Assembly: GCA_934045905.1 (NCBI GenBank)
Contig: CAKOGZ010000073.1
Coordinates: forward strand, 62,001 to 126,000
Origin: Leuctra nigra
Taxonomy: Eukaryota; Arthropoda; Insecta; Plecoptera; Leuctridae
Length of the DNA stretch: 64,000 bases
Reading direction: 5' to 3'
The position numbers and the translations under genes are program-made. The first letter of the stretch is position 1. Each line of letters opens with the position of its first letter. Below, one piece after another: positions 33,876-47,120 of the stretch. The notes below the pieces were generated by a model. That model saw nothing but the letters and a program-made list of their open reading frames with translations. It searched no databases and had not been told where the DNA came from.

Positions 33876-36806
33876 AAGGTGACAGGAAGAGGAAGGAAGT
33901 GTCAGCTGCAGGAGAGAGAGCTAGAGCAGGAAGGCGAAGGGTCAGGCGAAAAGGAGGAGGAGGTCAAGCAGCAGCAGGACAGCAGGAGCAGTGCAGACAG
34001 CAGGCAGGTTGTGAAGAAGGGAAGTCAAAGCAAAAGCAGGCCCCCTTATGAAAAAGAACTATATAAAATGTAAAGTATTTTTAATTTACTATATAATTCA
34101 TAAAGTTCTTCAAATTTACTATATAATTCATATAGTTACTCCGATTTACTATATAATTCATATTTTAATTCCAATTTACTATATTAATTGTAAAGATTTA
34201 TTCAAATGTACTATAAGTATAGTATAGTTTTTCTCTTTAACTATTAAAGAATTGTTGTTTTTAAAATAACTAGATAAAATGAATAGTATTTTTAAATTTA
34301 CTATATAATTCATATGGTGATTCCGATTTACTATATAATTCATATAGTTATTCCGATTTACTATATAATTGTATAGTTGTCTTTTTAAATACTGTAAGTA
34401 TAGCAACGCGATTTTAATTTACTATACAAAATGTATACTTTTTCCAATTTACTATACCATTATTAAAATTTACTATTCACAACGAATAGTTGTTTGAAAT
34501 TACTATTGGTCTCCAATAGTAATTTGAAAAGCAGCTATAGAGAGCCAATAGTATTTTCGAATAACTATTGGTGAACATTTAATTACTATGGAACCCAATC
34601 TAAAAAAATCTATTGAGATCCAATATTATTTTCTAATTACTGTTGGTACCTAACCATTTTACATTATAGTTATTTTGTAAAACTTAAGGAAGGCCATTAT
34701 ATTTCAGTAACACACTTCCAACCAAAACCCACTCAAACACACCCACACAGGTCTTAAACATTGGATATTGAAATATAAGTTATACCGGTGCTCTTTGTTC
34801 TAGTATTTTACATCAAATTATAATGCCAATGTGTATATTACACCTCTAATATTCACACATGCAACAAAATAAGTCAAGTAATGTAATAAGATGCAATGCC
34901 ATGAATAAAACTAATTGTTCAATAAAACACTTTTAAGTCAACTTTGCAGTAGGTAAATTATGTGATAAACTGAATGGTGGAGTCGCAATTCAAATCGGAG
35001 CTCAAACAAATCCTGTAAAAATATTCTAATGTCTTAGCACTCGATAGTTGTTTTTTACATCAGGCTTGTATATATACAAGTTCTAGTTTTACTATACCTA
35101 ATAGACTACGAATAGTATATTCCCAAAAGTGTATTCTTATAGTTAATAACCAATAGTTATTTCCAATAGTAAATCTGATATGTGTGGGAATAGTAATATG
35201 CCAGTAGTCATATAGTAATTTAATATAGTAAATATGTATAGTAAACTTGTACAATAATATATGTATAGTAAATGAACAATATTTTCTTATAGTATTTTCT
35301 TATAGTAAAAGAGTATAGTATTTTGATATAGTATTTTGTGGTAAATTTGTATAGTAATTTTGCATAGTATTTTCCTATCCCCATAAAAAACACTCCGTGT
35401 AAAATACTAGCCAAGTCTCTTAACTATAAAAAAAATAGAAGAAATCTAAAAATTCAGCACTGAAAAGTAGTGATATCAAAAAAAGGGCCAAGTCAAAACT
35501 TCATTTTAAAAACCAAAATATACTTGGCGCATCGTGTATATAGTAGTAGAGTATATGCCAGAAATTAAATGTGCCTATACCTATAATGCCCTTAAAAACG
35601 ATGCGCCAAGTATATTTTGGTTTTTAAAATGAAGTTTTGACTTGGCCCTTTTTTTGATATCACTACTTTTCAGTGCTGAATTTTTAGATTTCTTCTATTT
35701 TTTTTATAGTTAAGAGACTTGGCTGGTATTTTTACACGGAGTGTTTTTTATGGGGATATCAATAATTATTTTAGTTTATTTATACAACTTGTTCCTAACT
35801 TGTGACTTATTCCTTTAAAAAAATAGGCAATTTCCGAATTGGGTACTACGAAAAATTGTGTTTGGTACTAAATATAAGCTTAAAATGATATTCCATGAAG
35901 AATTGCGAAAGCATCGTTCCAATAGGTCCAACCGTTTTCGAGCTATGGCATCACTTCCTTTTTTAAAAAAAGCGACTGAAATTACTGCCACCTAGAATGT
36001 ATTTCTATAATTGTTATGTATCATTATAAGCCTTCTGAATATGTAGTTATTGTAGTAAGAGGTCATTAAAATCTAGTTCTTCATTTTCATGACGTCATTT
36101 CCGGTTTCGGTAATAGTACATCTCTACTTTAACTATTGATTTAACTACTATTAACTATATAGATAACCGTCTGAATCATTTGGCGCTGGTTTAATTCTTA
36201 ACGGTCTAGCCGTTTTAGAGATATGACGTCACTTCCGGTTTCAAAATGGCGGCTTTCTGTTGGTTTTATAAAAAGGCACCTCAGACGCCAAAAGTGCACA
36301 TGTGGTGAAAATTTCAGATCGATCGGCTCAGCCGTTTAGGCTGTGGCGGTGATTGCGGTTTTTCCTGATATCATCATCATCATCATCATCATCAGATCAA
36401 GATAGGTTTTAAAAGGGGTGTAATTTCACGTTTTTCTCGGCCCTCTAGCTTGCAAACGGCATAACATATTGTTCCCCAATTTGGTATATGTAGTGGGGTG
36501 GGCCGTAGCTCGAAATTAAGATATATCGCAACAATGTGAGATTTTCCAATTTTAAGATCCAGTAGGCCGAAAATGCCATGTTGTTGCTTACAGTAAAAGT
36601 GGTTGGTCTGCTCCTCAGTTTATTATGCATTAACGGTATGTTGAGTGAGTGTGAGTGTACGGTACGACTTGGCTGGGTGGAGCGACCGCTCCACTAGATA
36701 CCTAAAATTTTACAAAAAAATTGTATAGTTATTTAAATTTACTTTATTCCCAATTAACTATATTATAGTTTTTTTTAATAGTAATTACAGTAAATTTTCG
36801 TAAGGG
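33876..36806. repeat. Tandem array unit, 2.93 kb
   Basis: A complete unit. GTAAAATACTAG near 35400 and AATAATTATTTTAG near 35762 match the unit ending at 18286, evidence of a repeated block of units. Confidence 0.93.
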
Positions 36807-39738
36807 AAGGTGACAGGAAGAGGAAGGAAGTGTCAGCTGCAGGAGAGAGAGCTAGAGCAGGAAGGCGAAGGGTCAGGCGAAAAGGAGGAGGAGGTCAAGC
36901 AGCAGCAGGACAGCAGGAGCAGTGCAGACAGCAGGCAGGTTGTGAAGAAGCGAAGTCAAAGCAAAAGCAGGCCCCCTTATGAAAAACAACTATATAAAAT
37001 GTAAAGTATTTTTAATTTACTATATAATTCATAAAGTTCTTCAAATTTACTATATAATTCATATAGTTACTCCGATTTACTATATAATTCATATTTTAAT
37101 TCCAATTTACTATATTAATTGTAAAGATTTATTCAAATGTACTATAAGTATAGTATAGTTTTTCTCTTTAACTATTAAAGAATTGTTGTTTTTAAAATAA
37201 CTAGATAAAATGAATAGTATTTTTAAATTTACTATATAATTCATATGGTGATTCCGATTTACTATATAATTCATATAGTTATTCCGATTTACTATATAAT
37301 TGTATAGTTGTCTTTTTAAATACTGTAAGTATAGCAACGCGATTTTAATTTACTATACAAAATGTATACTTTTTCCAATTTACTATACCATTATTAAAAT
37401 TTACTATTCACAACGAATAGTTGTTTGAAATTACTAATGGTCTCCAATAGTAATTTGAAAAGCAGCTATAGAGAGCCAATAGTATTTTCGAATAACTATT
37501 GGTGAACATTTAATTACTATGGAACCCAATCTAAAAAAATCTATTGAGATCCAATATTATTTTCTAATTACTGTTGGTACCTAACCATTTTACATTATAG
37601 TTATTTTGTAAAACTTTAGGAAGGCCATAATATTTCAGTAACACACTTCCAACCAAAACCCACTCAAACACACCCACACAGGTCTTAAACATTGGATATT
37701 GAAATATAAGTTATACCGGTGCTCTCTGTTCTAGTATTTTACATCAAATTATAATGCCAATGTGTATATTGCACCTCTAATATTCACACATGCAACAAAA
37801 TAAGTCAAGTAATGTAATAAGATGCAATGCCATGAATAAAACTAATTGTTCAATAAAACACTTTTAAGTCAACTTTGCAGTAGGTAAATTATGTGATAAA
37901 CTGAATGGTGGAGTCGCAATTCAAATCGGAGCTCAAACAAATCCTGTAAAAATATTCTAATGTCTTAGCACTCGATAGTTGTTTTTTACATCAGGCTTGT
38001 ATATATACAAGTTCTAGTTTTACTATACCTAATAGACTACGAATAGTATATTCCCAAAAGTGTATTCTTATAGTTAATAACCAATAGTTATTTCCAATAG
38101 TAAATCTGATATGTGTGGGAATAGTAATATGCCAGTAGTCATATAGTAATTTAATATAGTAAATATGTATAGTAAACTTGTACAATAATATATGTATAGT
38201 AAATGAACAATATTTTCTTATAGTATTTTCTTATAGTAAAAGAGTATAGTATTTTGATATAGTATTTTGTGGTAAATTTGTATAGTAATTTTGCATAGTA
38301 TTTTCCTATCCCCATAAAAAACACTCCGTGTAAAAATACCAGCCAAGTCTCTTAACTATAAAAAAAATAGAAGAAATCTAAAAATTCAGCACTGAAAAGT
38401 AGTGATATCAAAAAAAGGGCCAAGTCAAAACTTCATTTTAAAAACCAAAATATACTTGGCGCATCGTGTATATAGTAGTATAGTATATGCCAGAAATTAA
38501 ATGTGCCTATACCTATAATGCCCTTAAAAACGATGCGCCAAGTATATTTTGGTTTTTAAAATGAAGTTTTGACTTGGCCCTTTTTTTGATATCACTACTT
38601 TTCAGTGCTGAATTTTTAGATTTCTTCTATTTTTTTTATAGTAAAGAGACTTGGCTGGTATTTTTACACGGAGTGTTTTTTATGGGGATATCAATAATTT
38701 TTTTAGTTTATTTATACAACTTGTTCCTAACTTGTGACTTATTCCTTTAAAAAAATAGGCAATTTCCGAATTAGGTACTACGAAAAATTGTGTTTGGTAC
38801 TAAATATAAGCTTAAAATGATATTCCATGAAGAATTGCGAAAGCATCGTTCCAATAGGTCCAACCGTTTTCGAGCTATGGCATCACTTCCTTTTTTAAAA
38901 ATAGCGACTGAAATTACTGCCACCTAGAATGTATTTCTATAATTGTTATGTATCATTATAAGCCTTCTGAATATGTAGTTATTGTAGTAAGAGGTCATTA
39001 AAATCTAGTTCTTCATTTTCATGACGTCATTTCCGGTTTCGGTAATAGTACATCTCTACTTTAACTATTGATTTAACTACTATTAACTATATAGATAACC
39101 GTCTGAATCATTTGGCGCTGGTTTAATTCTTAACGGTCTAGCCGTTTTAGAGATATGACGTCACTTCCGGTTTCAAAATGGCGGCTTTCTGTTGGTTTTA
39201 TAAAAAGGCACCTCAGACGCCAAAAGTGCACATGTGGTGAAAATTTCAGATCGATCGGCTCAGCCGTTTAGGCTGTGGCGGTGATTGCGGTTTTTCCTGA
39301 TATCATCATCATCATCATCATCATCAGATCAAGATAGGTTTTAAAAGGGGTGTAATTTCACGTTTTTCTCGGCCCTCTAGCTTGCAAACGGCATAACATA
39401 TTGTTCCCCAATTTGGTATATGTAGTGGGGTGGGCCGTAGCTCGAAATTAAGATATATCGCAACAATGTGAGATTTTCCAATTTTAAGATCCAGTAGGCC
39501 GAAAATGCCATGTTGTTGCTTACAGTAAAAGTGGTTGGTCTGCTCCTCAGTTTATTATGCATTTACGGTATGTTGAGTGAGTGTGAGTGTACGGTACGAC
39601 TTGGCTGGGTGGAGCGACCGCTCCACTAGATACCTAAAATTTTACAAAAAAATTGTATAGTTATTTAAATTTACTTTATTCCCAATTAACTATATTATAG
39701 TTTTTTTTAATAGTAATTACAGTAAATTTTCGTAAGGG
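36807..39738. repeat. Tandem array unit, 2.93 kb
   Basis: A complete unit. Its GC-rich block ends GAAAAACAACTATA, pairing it with the unit at 18287. It has the full minisatellite, so the 212-bp deletion arose only in the other copy. Confidence 0.93.
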
Positions 39739-42671
39739 AAGGTGACAGGAAGAGGAAGGAAGTGTCAGCTGCAGGAGAGAGAGCTAGAGCAGGAAGGCGA
39801 AGGGTCAGGCGAAAAGGAGGAGGAGGTCAAGCAGCAGCAGGACAGCAGGAGCAGTGCAGACAGCAGGCAGGTTGTGAAGAAGCGAAGTCAAAGCAAAAGC
39901 AGGCCCCCTTATGAAAAAGAACTATATAAAATGTAAAGTATTTTTAATTTACTATATAATTCATAAAGTTCTTCAAATTTACTATATAATTCATATAGTT
40001 ACTCCGATTTACTATATAATTCATATTTTAATTCCAATTTACTATATTAATTGTAAAGATTTATTCAAATGTACTATAAGTATAGTATAGTTTTTCTCTT
40101 TTACTATTAAAGAATTGTTGTTTTTAAAATAACTAGATAAAATGAATAGTATTTTTAAATTTACTATATAATTCATATGGTGATTCCGATTTACTATATA
40201 ATTCATATAGTTATTCCGATTTACTATATAATTGTATAGTTGTCTTTTTAAATACTGTAAGTATAGCAACGCGATTTTAATTTACTATACAAAATGTATA
40301 CTTTTTCCAATTTACTATACCATTATTAAAATTTACTATTCACAACGAATAGTTGTTTGAAATTACTATTGGTCTCCAATAGTAATTTGAAAAGCAGCTA
40401 TAGAGAGCCAATAGTATTTTCGAATAACTATTGGTGAACATTTAATTACTATGGAACCCAATCTAAAAAAATCTATTGAGATCCAATATTATTTTCTAAT
40501 TACTGTTGGTACCTAACCATTTTACATTATAGTTATTTTGTAAAACTTTAGGAAGGCCATAATATTTCAGTAACACACTTCCAACCAAAACCCACTCAAA
40601 CACACCCACACAGGTCTTAAACATTGGATATTGAAATATAAGTTATACCGGTGCTCTTTGTTCTAGTATTTTACATCAAATTATAATGCCAATGTGTATA
40701 TTGCACCTCTAATATTCACACATGCAACAAAATAAGTCAAGTAATGTAATAAGATGCAATGCCATGAATAAAACTAATTGTTCAATAAAACACTTTTAAG
40801 TCAACTTTGCAGTAGGTAAATTATGTGATAAACTGAATGGTGGAGTCGCAATTCAAATCGGAGCTCAAACAAATCCTGTAAAAATATTCTAATGTCTTAG
40901 CACTCGATAGTTGTTTTTTACATCAGGCTTCTATATATACAAGTTCTAGTTTTACTATACCTAATAGACTACGAATAGTATATTCCCAAAAGTGTATTCT
41001 TATAGTTAATAACCAATAGTTATTTCCAATAGTAAATCTGATATGTGTGGGAATAGTAATATGCCAGTAGTCATATAGTAATTTAATATAGTAAATATGT
41101 ATAGTAAACTTGTACAATAATATATGTATAGTAAATGAACAATATTTTCTTATAGTATTTTCTTATAGTAAAAGAGTATAGTATTTTGATATAGTATTTT
41201 GTGGTAAATTTGTATAGTAATTTTGCATAGTATTTTCCTATCCCCATAAAAAACACTCCGTGTAAAAATACCAGCCAAGTCTCTTAACTATAAAAAAAAA
41301 TAGAAGAAATCTAAAAATTCAGCACTGAAAAGTAGTGATATCAAAAAAAGGGCCAAGTCAAAACTTCATTTTAAAAACCAAAATATACTTGGCGCATCGT
41401 GTATATAGTAGTATAGTATATGCCAGAAATTAAATGTGCCTATACCTATAATGCCCTTAAAAACGATGCGCCAAGTATATTTTGGTTTTTAAAATGAAGT
41501 TTTGACTTGGCCCTTTTTTTGATATCACTACTTTTCAGTGCTGAATTTTTAGATTTCTTCTATTTTTTTTATAGTTAAGAGACTTGGCTGGTATTTTTAC
41601 ACGGAGTGATTTTTATGGGGATATCAATAATTTTTTTAGTTTATTTACACAACTTGTTCCTAACTTGTGACTTATTCCTTTAAAAAAATAGGCAATTTCC
41701 GAATTGGGTACTACGAAAAATTGTGTTTGGTACTAAATATAAGCTTAAAATGATATTCCATGAAGAATTGCGAAAGCATCGTTCCAATAGGTCCAACCGT
41801 TTTCGAGCTATGGCATCACTTCCTTTTTTAAAAAAAGCGACTGAAATTACTGCCACCTAGAATGTATTTCTATAATTGTTATGTATCATTATAAGCCTTC
41901 TGAATATGTAGTTATTGTAGTAAGAGGTCATTAAAATCTAGTTCTTCATTTTCATGACGTCATTTCCGGTTTCGGTAATAGTACATCTCTACTTTAACTA
42001 TTGATTTAACTACTATTAACTATATAGATAACCGTCTGAATCATTTGGCGCTGGTTTAATTCTTAACGGTCTAGCCGTTTTAGAGATATGACGTCACTTC
42101 CGGTTTCAAAATGGCGGCTTTCTGTTGGTTTTATAAAAAGGCACCTCAGACGCCAAAAGTGCACATGTGGTGAAAATTTCAGATCGATCGGCTCAGCCGT
42201 TTAGGCTGTGGCGGTGATTGCGGTTTTTCCTGATATCATCATCATCATCATCATCATCAGATCAAGATAGGTTTTAAAAGGGGTGTAATTTCACGTTTTT
42301 CTCGGCCCTCTAGCTTGCAAACGGCATAACATATTGTTCCCCAATTTGGTATATGTAGTGGGGTGGGCCGTAGCTCGAAATTAAGATATATCGCAACAAT
42401 GTGAGATTTTCCAATTTTAAGATCCAGTAGGCCGAAAATGCCATGTTGTTGCTTACAGTAAAAGTGGTTGGTCTGCTCCTCAGTTTATTATGCATTTACG
42501 GTATGTTGAGTGAGTGTGAGTGTACGGTACGACTTGGCTGGGTGGAGCGACCGCTCCACTAGATACCTAAAATTTTACAAAAAAATTGTATAGTTATTTA
42601 AATTTACTTTATTCCCAATTAACTATATTATAGTTTTTTTTAATAGTAATTACAGTAAATTTTCGTAAGGG
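39739..42671. repeat. Tandem array unit, 2.93 kb
   Basis: A complete unit. TTTTTCTCTTTTACTATT near 40091 (TTTAACTATT in most others) is shared with the interrupted unit at 52155, marking these as close relatives. Confidence 0.93.
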
Positions 42672-42809
42672 AAGGTGACAGGAAGAGGAAGGAAGTGTCA
42701 GCTGCAGGAGAGAGAGCTAGAGCAGGAAGGCGAAGGGTCAGGCGAAAAGGAGGAGGAGGTCAAGCAGCAGCAGGACAGCAGGAGCAGTGCAGACAGCAGG
42801 CAGGTTGTG

Positions 42810-43130
42810 CCCTTACGAAAAAGTACTATTGAAAACTATTGAAACCCCAATAGTATTTCCCCCCAATGGTAAAATTGGAATACTATTAGATAAAAACTAT
42901 TGGCGATTACTATTCGGGACGAATAGTTAACTATTGAAGAATGCAAATAGTATTTTACCCTTGATGTTAAAAAGTATTGACAATTACTATTCATGATTAA
43001 TATTTAACTATTGAAAAACTCAATAGTATTTTCTCCCAAAATTGGAATACTACCTACTATAGGAAAAAAAACTAAATTGGCAATTAATTAGTAATTAACT
43101 AATTACTACTCAGGACTGAAAGTGAATCTT
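42810..43130. repeat. Left subterminal AATAGT repeat region
   Basis: Many direct and inverted copies of ACTATTG/CAATAGT lie at close spacing directly inside the left inverted repeat. It mirrors the region at 46833-47157 and fits a transposase-binding array. Confidence 0.6.
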
Positions 43131-43840
43131 CATGAAAGGAAATGAAATGATAATTTTTTTACATTTTAACATACATTTGTGTATTTTTCAAACATGAGAA
43201 GGTTTACAAATAAAAAGTTAAGAGATTAATAAGATAAAAAATTTGTGATCTTAAAAATGGGTGGCAATAATGTCTAAAATGTTAAAAATAGGTACCATAA
43301 GATCACATAAGATTTACTCTTCCACAAAATATAATTCCTCGGAATTCGCTCGGTTCGCTCGGTTGACGATTCCTCGGTGTCAAACACTGACTGGATGTAA
43401 TCTATAAAGAAATGAGATTTCTACATTAAAAATGAGCTCTTGTTGAACAAGTTACATTCATAGTAAAAAACGCATAAAAAAACGCAACATAGTAAAATAG
43501 TTGTTAACTTGTTTGTTTTGAAACCGCTGTGACACCGCTTTTTGAAACCGCCAGATATCAGCATTTGTATTATTGACAGCCATCCATCACATCTCGCTTG
43601 TAAAATGACTGGAATGTGATGATTGATTAGGTGTCAACAATGGGCACCTCAAGTCAAAGCTAGAAAAATTAAACTGTATACCTACCGTAAGTCTGTCAGT
43701 AACAGTTAGCCTACACATTTTTTTTAAAGAACTTTTAAAAGTCCAATATGTACAATTAGTGTACGTATAAAATTATCGAATAGTACAAAAGTCCTAATAC
43801 TACCTACTGTAAAATAAATAATTAATTTAACTTAATAATC
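43130..43840. other. AT-rich interior of the 4.35-kb element
   Basis: No clear gene was found. One minus-strand frame from an ATG at 43583 to a stop at 43458 encodes 41 residues starting MAVNNTNADIWRF. It has protein-like composition and might be a further exon. A short GC-richer stretch with GCTCGGTTC repeats lies near 43342-43380. Confidence 0.3.
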
Positions 43841-43847
43841 AACTTAC

Positions 43848-43965
43848 TAAAAATTGCATCAATCTTCCGCTGGTCAAGTTTGGGCTCGGCTGGTTTTCCC
43901 TCTGCGGTATTAGACACGTTGCCGGAAATGCTCGACATACTCAGCGTGTCCCTTCCAAAGACCAT
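43848..43965 (-). pseudogene. Exon-like segment of unknown gene
   Basis: On the minus strand, an ATG at 43965 in a good context (ATCATGG) opens a frame encoding MVFGRDTLSMSSISG and then SNTAEGKPAEPKLDQRKID. It ends at a strong donor-like A|GTAAGT at 43848/43847. Composition is richer in G and C than the surroundings and looks coding. A second frame over the first half (HHGLWKGHAEYVEHFRQ) also looks protein-like and then stops, so a frameshift in a decayed exon is possible. No family recognised. Confidence 0.35.
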
Positions 43966-44009
43966 GATGAATAAATCTGACGTCAGCAGCGGAGGCTTAC
44001 GGTGGTTAG

Positions 44010-44062
44010 ACAGACGTAAAATCTAGGTTCGATATGAGGTCCTCGATTTTCAGTGGTGCTCC
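44010..44062 (-). pseudogene. Exon-like segment after an acceptor-like site
   Basis: On the minus strand, TTTATTGCAG ends at 44063. It is followed by a frame encoding GAPLKIEDLISNLDFTSV and a stop. ACGTC occurs both near the end of this frame and about 30 bp further on, just before the next exon-like segment (43965-43848), so a small duplication may have broken a once continuous frame. This is inference from reading alone. Confidence 0.3.
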
Positions 44063-44212
44063 CTGCAATAAAGTACCATACAAAGTCATGTACTAGAATG
44101 CAAAAGTCAAACCCACTGTAAATAAGTGACTTTGAAAAACTGTATCCTCTACATCCAAACATAAAACAGTATGCTAACAAATTGGAAAGACTGCTGGTCA
44201 GATACTTTGGCA

Positions 44213-45730
44213 AACTATTGATATTAAACTATGTAGGTAGGTAACAATACTATAAGTCAGACAGATTGATAGCATCTGATCTGCTTTGACCTAGTACAAT
44301 ACAATCAAATGCATTTTAGTCCATTCACTTTCTTCGCTTACTGTATTATGTTTGGTGACCTACTGCAAGAAACTAGGTAGGTACCTAGCTGAATAATTTG
44401 CACAAAAAACATATAGGTGACTTTTATATTTCAATGAGAATTTATTGTGATATTTATTGAGATTTCCGATATTTTTATACAGACACAGGATTTGATTGAA
44501 ATTTTTTAAAATATATCTACCAACAGACACACCTTGCCTACCTACCTATTGAAATATTGGCTTTGTTTACCAAGCAACTTGACCAGAGATTTGAAATTTT
44601 ACAAGTACCTAGCTACACTACAAACAATGATAGGTAGGTAGGTACCTAATTCTTTTTAACCAATCAGGGTACCTAACTAACTACAAAACTGCAATGCAGC
44701 TGGTCTTTGTGCAAAATTTCAACTTGATCAGAGAAATAATTTGATTTTTATTGCTCCAGTAAAGACAAAAAAGGAAGAAGACAGACATTGGACGGTAGCA
44801 TACAATAAGATTCTCTCTTCGTTCGCGCTTGCTACTAAATCCATTCACTGTAAGAAAGAATGATCGACATTGAAACATCAAGTCATCCATTTTTAAGATT
44901 GCCATTCAGCAATCTATTATAAGTTAACCTCTATCTATTTACCAATATTTTAGTCATTAAAATCATTCAAAAATCAAATTTGAGCTGAACGATTAGGTAT
45001 GGTTTGACAGTAGATTTTAAAGTAATTATTCTTCTGGTGAATGTATTTTAATAACATTTGGGCAGTCAAGTGTCTTCTTGAAAAGTTAGATTTTGCAGTT
45101 TGCCAATCTAACCTTAGTATAGGTATCGAACAATTGATTGGGGTTTTATTACTTTGAAATTTGAATGTCTCTACTCTCTAAATGAAATTTAAACTTAAAT
45201 TAACATGAGTGTGTGAATGCATCTATTTCAAAATGTTTCTTGGAGGCTATCACACTGGCCGACAGCCTCAGTTTAGCGATTACAATTGCCATGTTAAAAT
45301 CTACGGAACCTACAAATGCAATTTCATCGTAGAATCCTAGATGCAGTACTTCTTGACACCTCTATGACTAGCTATCTAGACACAAACGTCCAGGTCATAT
45401 ACCAACCATACGGCTGTTTGCAACAATCGTGTATACCAACCCGAGTGTTTTTTGCACGCACAATAACAAAAACCGACGTTCGAGTAGGAACGGAGCAATA
45501 GAAATCATTCTATTTTTGAGTGTTAGTATCGATGCTCGGGTTGCAAACGATCAGTGCACCTATACGATCATAGGTAGTACTACCTATCTAGTACTATACG
45601 TTTTGATTGTGCTAGGCTAATTGTGTAGAAGTGACTTTAGTATAGGTGCTTAGGTGATAGGTCGGTACACTTACAGTATGGAATGCCGTGATATGCACCT
45701 AGTAGGTAGTACTACCTAGTAGTAGGTAGT
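44213..45730. other. AT-rich element interior with GTAGGTACCTAC motifs
   Basis: Short palindromic words such as TAGGTAGGTACCTA recur (44368-44390, 44628-44650 and 45680-45735). They are common background in Lepidoptera. The short frames here have no recognisable domain, and I see no gene. Confidence 0.5.
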
Positions 45731-45796
45731 ATGTCATTTCCATCCATCTGTGTGCCTTCTGCATTCACCTCTGCTTGGTGGTCGGCCTGTGTTATC
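45730..45796 (-). pseudogene. Exon-like segment with acceptor TTTCTTACAG
   Basis: On the minus strand the acceptor-like TTTCTTACAG ends at 45797. The following frame encodes ITQADHQAEVNAEGTQMDGN before AT-rich DNA. Composition is GC-rich against its surroundings. Joining it in frame to the upstream exon-like segment requires a weaker donor (GTAATC) than the obvious GTGAGT, so the gene model is uncertain. Confidence 0.33.
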
Positions 45797-46062
45797 CTGT
45801 AAGAAATCAGTATAATTTAGTAGGTGTGGTAGTAGGTAGGTATGTATTAGGTAGTCTAATTATTGTATTTTTCCCATTTCAATTACTGCATTCACAAATC
45901 TGTGAGGTTGATAGGTAAGGTGGTTCACATCACAAGTGTTCTGGGTACATAAAACTAAAGTACTATCTATACACCTACATCTTCCTAGGTAGGTATCTAG
46001 CTAGGTACCTACTACCGACTAGGTACTTGTTTAGTAATAATAGTGAAAGAAAGATTACTCAC

Positions 46063-46135
46063 CACCATTGAGGCTGGAGACAAATATCCGTCCATATTTC
46101 ATTACTTCTGTCGAATTAAATGGTATTGACCACAT
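46063..46135 (-). pseudogene. Possible first exon of unknown gene in the 4.35-kb element
   Basis: On the minus strand the ATG at 46135 opens MWSIPFNSTEVMKYGRIF and then VSSLNG. It ends at a strong donor-like GTGAGT (46062-46057). Upstream, 46180-46350 is unusually GC-rich for the element and could be a promoter region. With the exon-like pieces at 45796, 44062 and 43965 it outlines a small spliced gene or its remains. It does not resemble a transposase that I know. Confidence 0.35.
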
Positions 46136-46399
46136 TGCAGAGACAAATATTTTATTGTGAAATTAATTAACTAATTAAAATCACTGATATGACGTTCAAA
46201 CCATTTCAAACTACAAAAACGAGAGGGTAGGTACGCAGCGGTTGCCTGCTTTGTAAACAGACCCAACCCAACCGTCACTTTCGAACCAGCTGTTTCCAGC
46301 CAGGCCCAGAGAGCGCTGAATGCAATCACGTGACTGATCGCGGGAATATTCAAACCACCGATTCAAACAAAATAATACTCCAGTCACTTAACTGAAAAA

Positions 46400-46830
46400 A
46401 TGGGTATACAACCCCAATGTTTTTTGACGTTATTATTAATGTCCACCTACGTAACTCAAAAATGAAAGTTTAACACATTTTAGGCCGCCATTTTATTTTT
46501 ATCAAGAGTTTTGTTAATATCGATATATATTTTTTAACTAAAGGATTTAAAGGGATATTTTACTTCCAATATATTTTTTATTTTTTCTCAATGTTTTGTG
46601 CCATACAAAAAATCAGCTTGATTGCAGGTATTGTTATACAATATTTAAATTGTTAAAAATAATTACAATGTTATTAAAACTGCTCTAGACGAGTCGTTAT
46701 TTGAGTTAATTGACTTCATATTTGCATTTTTTATACACTTCACTATGTATCTTTGTTGCTAGCTTCATACATAATTTTTATTTTTATGTTTATTAAAAAA
46801 TTGAAACAAATAAAAATGAACTAGTATATT
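46400..46830. other. AT-rich element interior, no gene seen
   Basis: Homopolymer-rich AT sequence with no reading frame of note and no internal repeat above short words. Confidence 0.5.
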
Positions 46831-46832
46831 CA

Positions 46833-47120
46833 AGAACTGTAACATTGCATGAATTCACTATTGGGTTGCCAATAGTAAGTATATCTCGGGATAAAAGAAC
46901 TATTGGAACTCAGTAGTAAACTATTGAGTCGTTATAGATATTCCAAAACACTATTGGTTTCCAATAGTTATTTTCAAAAACTGTAAAGTTGCATGAATTC
47001 ACTATTGGGTTGCCAATAGTAATTACGTGACGGGATAAAAGAACTATTGAAACTCAGTAGTAAACTATTGAGTCGTAATAGTTATTCCAAAAAACTATTG
47101 GTTTTTAATAGTTATTTTAA
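46833..47120. repeat. 144-bp tandem duplication near the right end
   Basis: A segment with GCATGAATTCACTATTGGG and several CAATAGT words occurs twice in a row at 144-bp spacing (46837 and 46981), just inside the right inverted repeat. It multiplies the putative transposase-binding motifs. Confidence 0.8.

Noticed and set aside
45316..45620. Two overlapping plus-strand frames of about 60 residues in the 4.35-kb element
   Set aside because: They have no domain and unremarkable composition, and they overlap each other in different frames. The better coding-like signals lie on the minus strand.
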